Below are positions 1 to 5,687 of a stretch of 5,687 nucleotides of DNA, piece by piece. Source of the DNA: Pseudomonadota bacterium (GTDB taxonomy: Bacteria > Pseudomonadota > Alphaproteobacteria > Acetobacterales > Acetobacteraceae); contig JAJZEG010000365.1 of assembly GCA_021828605.1 (NCBI GenBank), forward strand, positions 1 through 5,687, read 5' to 3'. The number at the start of each line of letters is the position of its first letter. Position 1 is the first letter of the stretch. The translations under genes were made by a program, and so were the position numbers. The notes below the pieces were generated by a model. The model did not search any database, had not been told where the DNA came from, and saw only the letters and a list, made by a program, of their open reading frames with translations.

Positions 1-192
1 ATTGGATTGGAACGGGTTGGTATGAGAGATATGGCGCGCATACCAAGGGGCGCTGAGGCAGGCGACGACGATGATGACGAGCACCAGGATTGAAAACATC
101 GCAGAGCGGTTGCGCGCGAGCTTGGCGAGGGCTTGCGCCCAATAGCCTTGGGCCGGGCGCTGGGCGGCGCGCTGGGTTTGGGGGGTGCTCAT
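1..192 (-). CDS. Dipeptide/oligopeptide ABC transporter permease, DppC/OppC type (N-terminal part, cut by window edge)
   Basis: Only the first 64 codons are visible; the frame stays open to base 1. The start is the ATG at 192-190, which overlaps the stop of the binding-protein gene (ATGA). The visible protein has a polar, Gln/Arg/Ala-rich cytoplasmic tail (residues 1-16), an amphipathic stretch with the pattern YWAQALAKLARNRSAM (17-32), one hydrophobic membrane segment (about 33-48) ending in SAPWY, and then the start of a periplasmic loop with TNPFQSN. This is the layout of the OppC N-terminal domain: a basic 'LxRNR' helix, one transmembrane segment, then an 'aP' turn. In the family, the C-type permease pairs with a B-type permease in the inner membrane and carries peptides delivered by the periplasmic binding protein. 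The transport core and its EAA loop lie outside the window. Peptide as substrate is inferred from the neighbour. I am fairly sure of the family, less sure of C versus B type. Confidence 0.72.
   Translation of the reverse strand, partial: MSTPQTQRAAQRPAQGYWAQALAKLARNRSAMFSILVLVIIVVACLSAPWYARHISHTNPFQSN
189..192 (-). other. ATGA start/stop overlap, binding protein to permease
   Basis: The TGA stop of the binding-protein gene (191-189) shares bases with the ATG of the permease gene (192-190). No AGGA/GGAG-like ribosome binding site is visible in the roughly 20 bases before the ATG, so translation of the permease probably depends on ribosomes finishing the upstream gene. Confidence 0.8.
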
Positions 193-1832
193 GGTTTGAC
201 TTGCGCCAGTTGGGGGAGAAAGAAATATTCGCCGCTGAAGCGGAAATGTTTCAGGCGCGCTGAGACGAAATCGAGCCGCTCGAAGGAGAATAGATTGACC
301 GAGGCCGCGCGGCGGGTGATTTGATGATCGATATGACCCCAAAGCTGGTTGGCTTGGTTCGGATGTTTCAAGGAAATCAGCTCGGCTTTGGCCATTTCAG
401 TATCAATCGCGGGGTCACAAAAGCCGGAAATATTGATCGAGCTATCCGAGCCTTTGTGGAATGAATGGCAGGAATAGAGCACGTTCAAAAAATCCGACGG
501 GGCGGGGTAATCCTGCGCCCAATCGGTGATCGAGATTTGCACATGGTTATTGGTGTTTTGGATGTAGGAAAAATCGATATTGGGTGAAATGGCTTTGACG
601 GTTGCGCGAAAACCAAGCCGGTTCAGCACGTCCTGGGTATAGACGCCGATTTGCCGATAGGGCGCTTGCAGGGAGGTGATGACGGTGACCTTTTGGCCGA
701 TCATGCCGGATTTTTTCATCAAGGCGCGGGCGCGTGGCCAGTTCGGCGCGGTCCAGCTTGCTCCGGGATGTTTGGTGAAGGGGCAATAGGCGCTGTAGCC
801 GGGCATTTTCGGCGGCAGGGTGACGCAGGTGGGGATGGCCAGCCGGTTGCCGCCCGCCAGTTTGACCGTTGATTCGCGGTTCATTGCGTATTCGACGGCG
901 AGACGGGCGTCTTTATTGTTGAAGGGTGGGATATTGACGTTCATCGGCACATAGACGGTCCAATTGGTCGGGTCGATATGGACTTGCTTGGTGTATTTGG
1001 TGGCGATTTCATTGAGCCGGTCGGCGGGGACGTCTTCGAACATCCAGTCATATTGGTTGTTTTCAATGGCGGTGACCTGGGATTCGGCGGATAGGCCAAA
1101 GCGATAGGTGATGATGTTGGGAAAGCCGGTCGGTTGCGCGAGGGCGCTCCATTGTTTGAAATAGGGGTTGCGCACCATGGTCAGGCCGGTCGAGGGGTCG
1201 TAGGATTTGACCATATAGGCGCCGGTGCCGGGGATCGGGGTCGTGCCCATGTCACGATCGGGGGTATTGGCGGGCAGGATCGCGGCGAAGGCCAAAGCGA
1301 GTTGATCGAGGAACTCGGCATCGGGGTGGCGCAGGTGAAAGACGATGCTGTTGGTGGCCGGATTGACGGTGAGGCCTTGCAGCTTGCAGCTATGTGGGTG
1401 GGAAAGGCAGCGGCGACCGCCGACAATCACATCATACCACGTGCCCGCATTCGGGCTGTTCACTTTGAAAATCCGGCGGAAGGAATGCACCACCGCTTTT
1501 GTGGTGAGGGGTTGGCCGTTGGAGAAGGTGATGCCGGTGCGCAGCGTAAAGCGGTAGGTCAGGCCGCCATCGGTTGGCACCGGGACGGTGGTTGCCAAAT
1601 CAGGGACGATGGTGACCGATTGCGCGCCGCCGGTTTTGGCGAAACTGACCAGACCATCATAGAGCATTTGAAACAGCTCTGCGTAGCGCAGGGTGTAATT
1701 GACTTGCGGATCGAAGGTGCCGGAGGCGGAAATGGTGACGAGGCGAAGTGTGCCGCCGGAGCCGGGGGGAGCAGCGTGCGCGGTGCTGACGCTGGCAAGC
1801 AGGAGCAAAAGAGCGAAAAAGCGTTTGATCAT
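189..1832 (-). CDS. Periplasmic peptide ABC transporter substrate-binding protein (SBP family 5, DppA/OppA-like)
   Basis: A 547-residue secreted protein expected to capture di- or oligopeptides (or a related solute) in the periplasm and hand them to an inner-membrane permease. The N-terminus is a Sec signal peptide: MIKR, a Leu/Ala-rich core (5-15) and an AHA|AP cleavage site after about residue 20. There is no lipobox cysteine, so it should be soluble. Family 5 landmarks follow in order: GGTLRLVT at 26-33, a 'YDGLV' segment at 58-62, '[15 protein letters not shown]' (96-110), the typical '[12 protein letters not shown]' (200-211) with 'VRNPYF' (220-225), '[13 protein letters not shown]' (308-320), and 'DFLNVLYSC' (447-455) with '[11 protein letters not shown]' (467-477). 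Length is normal for the family. Six cysteines (142, 149, 336, 350, 455, 472) fall in three close pairs, suggesting disulfides. The ATG at 1832 overlaps the trpS stop and gives a complete signal peptide; no strong ribosome binding site precedes it. The exact ligand cannot be read from sequence, and nickel or other solutes are known in this family. Confidence 0.93.
   Translation of the reverse strand: MIKRFFALLLLLASVSTAHAAPPGSGGTLRLVTISASGTFDPQVNYTLRYAELFQMLYDGLVSFAKTGGAQSVTIVPDLATTVPVPTDGGLTYRFTLRTGITFSNGQPLTTKAVVHSFRRIFKVNSPNAGTWYDVIVGGRRCLSHPHSCKLQGLTVNPATNSIVFHLRHPDAEFLDQLALAFAAILPANTPDRDMGTTPIPGTGAYMVKSYDPSTGLTMVRNPYFKQWSALAQPTGFPNIITYRFGLSAESQVTAIENNQYDWMFEDVPADRLNEIATKYTKQVHIDPTNWTVYVPMNVNIPPFNNKDARLAVEYAMNRESTVKLAGGNRLAIPTCVTLPPKMPGYSAYCPFTKHPGASWTAPNWPRARALMKKSGMIGQKVTVITSLQAPYRQIGVYTQDVLNRLGFRATVKAISPNIDFSYIQNTNNHVQISITDWAQDYPAPSDFLNVLYSCHSFHKGSDSSINISGFCDPAIDTEMAKAELISLKHPNQANQLWGHIDHQITRRAASVNLFSFERLDFVSARLKHFRFSGEYFFLPQLAQVKP
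1829..1832 (-). other. ATGA start/stop overlap, trpS to binding protein
   Basis: The trpS stop TGA (1831-1829) overlaps the ATG of the binding-protein gene (1832-1830). A GGAGAGA string lies about 20 bases before the ATG, too far for a normal ribosome binding site, so translational coupling to trpS is the simplest reading. Confidence 0.8.
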
Positions 1833-2827
1833 GGTTGTAGAAATCCGACGATTCTCTCCGCCTCGGTGACAATCGGATCGGCGATGGCGGCGGCGCGGGC
1901 GGCACCCTCGCGCAGGATTTGGTCGAGGGCGGTTTGGTCCTGTGCAATCCGGTGGGTGGCCTCGGCGATGGGTCTGATCAGGGCGACCAGACGTTCGGTC
2001 AGGGCTTCCTTGAACGGGCCGAAGCCTTTGCCGCCAAATTCGGCCAGCACCTGATCGGGCGTTTGATCGGCGAGGGCGGCATAGATGCCGACCAGATTTT
2101 GTGCTTCGGGGCGGTGGGTCAGGCCTTCGGCGGCGCTGGGCAAGGGCTCGGTGTCGGTTTTTGCGCGGCGTATTTTTTGGGCGATCTCGTCGGGCTTGTC
2201 GGTCAGATTGATCCGACTTTGATCCGAGGGCTCGGATTTGGACATTTTTTTGGTGCCGTCGCGCAGGCTCATGATCCGGGCGCTGGCGGCCATGATCCGC
2301 GGGGTGATCAGCGGGAAAAAATCGGTTGCGTAATCATGGTTGAATTTTTGCGCGACATCATTGGCGAGTTCGAGATGTTGGCTTTGATCATCGCCGACCG
2401 GGACTTCGGTGGCGTGATAGGCGAGCACGTCGGCGGCCATCAGATTGGGATAGACGAACAGGCCGGTCGAGACGGCTTCGCGGTCCTTGCCTGCTTTGTC
2501 TTTGAACTGGGTCATGCGGTTGAGCCAGCCGAAGCGCGCCACGCAGTTGAAAATCCAGGCGAGGCGGGCATGGGCGGGAACGGCGGATTGGTTGAACAGG
2601 ATGCTGCGCGCGGGGTCGATCCCGCAGGCGATCAGCAGAGCGGCGTTGGTGCGGGTTTGCGCGCGCAAGGCGGCGGGATCGACCCAGACGGTAAGGGCGT
2701 GCAAATCGACCAGGCAGTAAATGGCGTCGTTATTCTCCTGCAGGGCCACCCAATTACGGATCGCGCCGAGATAATTGCCAATATGGGCGATGCCGGTGGG
2801 TTGGATACCTGAAAATATGCGTGCCAT
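1829..2827 (-). CDS. trpS: Tryptophanyl-tRNA synthetase (TrpRS)
   Basis: A cytoplasmic class I aminoacyl-tRNA synthetase that charges tRNA-Trp with tryptophan using ATP. The protein has 332 residues, close to the E. coli enzyme (334). The N-terminus carries '[19 protein letters not shown]' (4-22), which includes the class I HIGH-type signature as HIGN (15-18). Further family landmarks are 'CLVDLHALT' (38-46), '[12 protein letters not shown]' (126-137) and '[14 protein letters not shown]' (142-155), which form the tryptophan pocket and dimer region. The second ATP-binding signature is intact as KMSKS (194-198), followed by SEPSD. The C-terminal helical part (about 205-332) is complete. The ATG at 2827 matches the usual [12 protein letters not shown] start of the family; its ribosome binding site is weak (a GGGCGA-like string about 12 bases upstream). 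It lies 42 bases after murJ and overlaps the next gene by 4 bases. All catalytic signatures are present, so it should be the active enzyme. Confidence 0.98.
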   Translation of the reverse strand: MARIFSGIQPTGIAHIGNYLGAIRNWVALQENNDAIYCLVDLHALTVWVDPAALRAQTRTNAALLIACGIDPARSILFNQSAVPAHARLAWIFNCVARFGWLNRMTQFKDKAGKDREAVSTGLFVYPNLMAADVLAYHATEVPVGDDQSQHLELANDVAQKFNHDYATDFFPLITPRIMAASARIMSLRDGTKKMSKSEPSDQSRINLTDKPDEIAQKIRRAKTDTEPLPSAAEGLTHRPEAQNLVGIYAALADQTPDQVLAEFGGKGFGPFKEALTERLVALIRPIAEATHRIAQDQTALDQILREGAARAAAIADPIVTEAERIVGFLQP

Positions 2828-2869
2828 AGGCTGTATTCGCCCAGCAGGCCGTGCCGGGTCAAGCGGGGT

Positions 2870-4405
2870 TCAGGCGGCTTTGCCGGGGCGGCGGAGGGTT
2901 TCGCGCAGCTCTTTTGGGTGAAAAGCGCCGAGGGCGACGCCGCTGAGCGCGAAGCTGAGCGCGCCGATTGCTACCAGGATAATCAGCGTTACTAACGCGG
3001 GCAGGTGGGCGCGCAGGATCGGGGTGAGCAAGGCGAGCAAGGCGGCCATGATCGCGCACGCCATAACAATGCGCCAAGTACGGCTGCGCAAGCGGTGATC
3101 GATCCGAAAATCGCCCTGACGCGACAGGAAATATGCGAGGAGTGCGACATTGACCCAGGCGGCGATGCTGGTGGAGAGGGCGATGCCGACCTGTTGCAGC
3201 GGGTGCATGAGGGCGAGATTAAAGCCGAGATTGACCGCGACCGCGATCAGCCCGATCCAGACCGGGGTTTTGGTGTCGCCACGGGCAAAAAATCCGGGCG
3301 ATAATAATTTTGCCAGGACAAAGGCGGGTAGCCCTGCGGCGTAGGCGGCGAGGGCGGCGGCGCTGCGGGCGGCGTCGGTGGCGGTGAAGGCGCCGTGATC
3401 GAACAATCCGTGCATGATCGGCAGGCCGATGACGGCCAGGGCGGTGGCGGCGGGCAGCGTGAGCACGGCGGCAAGTTCGATGGCGCGGTTGAGGGTGGTG
3501 CGCGCGGCTTCGGGTTCCCGCCGCTGGACATGGCGGGTGAGCGCGGGCAGCAAGGTGGTCGAGAGTGCGACGCCGATCACGCCGAGCGGGAGTTGGTTGA
3601 CCCGATCAGCATAGTAAAGGACCGCGACGGTGCCATTGGGCAGGAGCGAGGCGATGATGGTATCGACGGTGAGGTTGATCTGGGTGACGCCCGCGCCGAT
3701 CAGGCCGGGGCCGAGGCGGCGTAGGATTTGCCGCGCATCCGGGGTTAGTCGCGGCCAGCACAGGCGAATCGCGGCACCGGCGCGCAGCAAGGCACGGGTG
3801 AGCAGGATCAGTTGGACAATTCCGGCGAGGGCGACGCCATAGGCCAGATAATCGGCGACATTGCCGCCGAGCCGCCGCTCAAGCAGCAGGGCGCCGATCA
3901 GGCAGAGATTGAACAGGATCGGGGCGGCGGCGGCGGCGGTGAAGCGACCGCGCGCATTGAGAATGCCGCCGAACAAGGCGCAGAGGCAGATCAGCCAGAG
4001 ATAAGGGAAGGTGATGCGCGAGAGATGCACTGCGAGGTTGAATTTGGCGGGATCGGCGCGGAAACCGGGTGCCAGCGCATCGATCAGCCAGGGCATGAGC
4101 AGCATGCCGAGCAGCATCAGGCCGAACAGGAAAATGGTCAGGATCGAGCCGACTTCTTCGGCGAGCTGGGTCGCGGCTTGATCCCCTTGGGCGGTCAGGC
4201 GGCTGGTATAAGCGGGGACGAAGGCGGCGGAGAAAGCGCCTTCGCCGAACAGGCGGCGAAACAGGTTGGGCAGGCGGAGTGCGACGAAAAACGCGTCTGC
4301 GGCGGGGCTGGCGCCGAGCAGGGCGGCGATCATGATATCGCGCAAAAAGCCGAGCACGCGGCTGCCGAGGGTCCAGAAGCCGATATTCAGGGCGTTGCGA
4401 ATCAT
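2870..4405 (-). CDS. murJ: Lipid II flippase MurJ (MviN), peptidoglycan precursor export
   Basis: An inner-membrane protein of the MOP superfamily that moves lipid II from the cytoplasmic to the periplasmic face for cell-wall synthesis. From the preferred start the protein has 511 residues, the same length as E. coli MurJ. The family's N-terminal block is clear: 'SRVLGFLRD' (15-23), 'ADAFFVALRLPNLFRRLFGEGAFSAAFVP' (36-64). Residues known to matter in E. coli MurJ are all present with a shift of two: R16, R22, D37, R50, and R268 in 'LYYADR' (E. coli R18, R24, D39, R52, R270). Alternating hydrophobic helices run through to about residue 495, then a short basic tail ends in RRPGKAA. I chose the ATG at 4405 because ACAGGA lies 5 bases before it and the sequence MIRNALNIGFWTLGSRVLGF matches the family start. 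An in-frame ATG at 4456 would add 17 polar residues (MGPSRLAPIHRERYRTI) and has no ribosome binding site. It sits 55 bases after arsB and 42 before trpS; murJ-trpS adjacency is common in alphaproteobacteria. Confidence 0.96.
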   Translation of the reverse strand: MIRNALNIGFWTLGSRVLGFLRDIMIAALLGASPAADAFFVALRLPNLFRRLFGEGAFSAAFVPAYTSRLTAQGDQAATQLAEEVGSILTIFLFGLMLLGMLLMPWLIDALAPGFRADPAKFNLAVHLSRITFPYLWLICLCALFGGILNARGRFTAAAAAPILFNLCLIGALLLERRLGGNVADYLAYGVALAGIVQLILLTRALLRAGAAIRLCWPRLTPDARQILRRLGPGLIGAGVTQINLTVDTIIASLLPNGTVAVLYYADRVNQLPLGVIGVALSTTLLPALTRHVQRREPEAARTTLNRAIELAAVLTLPAATALAVIGLPIMHGLFDHGAFTATDAARSAAALAAYAAGLPAFVLAKLLSPGFFARGDTKTPVWIGLIAVAVNLGFNLALMHPLQQVGIALSTSIAAWVNVALLAYFLSRQGDFRIDHRLRSRTWRIVMACAIMAALLALLTPILRAHLPALVTLIILVAIGALSFALSGVALGAFHPKELRETLRRPGKAA

Positions 4406-4410
4406 TATGG

Positions 4411-4416
4411 TCCTGT
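4411..4416 (-). promoter_or_regulatory. Ribosome binding site deciding the murJ start
   Basis: On the minus strand this reads ACAGGA, with 5 bases (CCATA) to the ATG at 4405-4403. It is the best Shine-Dalgarno match at any gene start in the window and supports the 511-residue form of MurJ over the longer form starting at 4456. Confidence 0.6.
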
Positions 4417-4432
4417 AGCGCTCCCGGTGGAT

Positions 4433-4455
4433 TGGGGCCAGTCTGCTTGGCCCCA
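4433..4455 (-). other. Perfect 8-bp inverted repeat between arsB and murJ
   Basis: TGGGGCCA (4433-4440) is followed after 7 bases by its exact reverse complement TGGCCCCA (4448-4455). The RNA would form a GC-rich hairpin starting just after the arsB stop and ending about 27 bases before the murJ start. No run of T follows on either strand, so it is not a classical intrinsic terminator. It could slow or partly stop transcription, protect an RNA 3' end, or be chance; the repeat itself is seen directly, the role is inferred. Confidence 0.5.
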
Positions 4456-4460
4456 TATGA

Positions 4461-5687
<1,227 letters not shown>

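Noticed and set aside
1134..2054. 306-codon open frame on the plus strand across the binding-protein gene and the trpS 3' end
   Set aside because: It is antisense to two well-supported genes, spans their junction, has a Gly/Ala/Arg-rich composition typical of the opposite strand of GC-rich coding DNA, and matches no family I recognise.
1919..2812. 297-codon plus-strand open frame opposite trpS
   Set aside because: It mirrors trpS almost end to end and is rich in Gly, Ala, Asp and Gln from reversed GC-rich codons; a shadow of a gene whose catalytic motifs are all intact.
2828..2869. TTGACC -35-like hexamer (2857-2862, minus strand) in the murJ-trpS gap, suggesting a trpS promoter
   Set aside because: The -35 match is good (5 of 6), but no acceptable -10 element follows at 16-18 bases and the transcript would begin practically at the ATG. 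Too weak to call.

Overview
The window comes from a GC-rich bacterial chromosome, and every gene I can support lies on the minus strand. Reading in the direction of transcription (right to left), the order is: an arsB-type arsenite efflux permease with its 5' end cut by the right edge; murJ (mviN), the lipid II flippase; trpS, tryptophanyl-tRNA synthetase; a secreted dipeptide/oligopeptide ABC-transporter binding protein; and the first 64 codons of a DppC/OppC-type permease, cut by the left edge. Coding density is very high. The only gaps are 55 bases (arsB to murJ) and 42 bases (murJ to trpS), and the last two junctions are 4-base ATGA overlaps. No tRNA, rRNA, CRISPR array, insertion sequence or phage gene was seen.

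The murJ-trpS pair in this order is, from general knowledge, a common alphaproteobacterial arrangement. With the GC-rich, Gram-negative-type gene content (periplasmic binding protein with a non-lipoprotein signal peptide, MurJ of almost exactly the E. coli length), I infer an alphaproteobacterium. An acid-tolerant Acetobacteraceae member is possible, but only a database search could settle this.

Layout: 4461-5687 arsenite export; 2870-4405 peptidoglycan precursor flipping; 1829-2827 tRNA charging; 1-1832 peptide uptake. The genes may be co-transcribed as one run, but they do not form a single pathway. The tightest unit is trpS, binding protein and permease, joined by two start/stop overlaps with little sign of independent ribosome binding sites. 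Between arsB and murJ there is a perfect 8-bp inverted repeat that may partly insulate the housekeeping genes from arsB transcription.

I found no convincing new biological system here. The points worth a second look are the gene order (arsB directly before murJ; binding protein followed directly by a C-type permease), the translational coupling of an aminoacyl-tRNA synthetase to a peptide importer, the arsB-murJ hairpin, the paired cysteines in the binding protein, and the likely over-extended murJ start.
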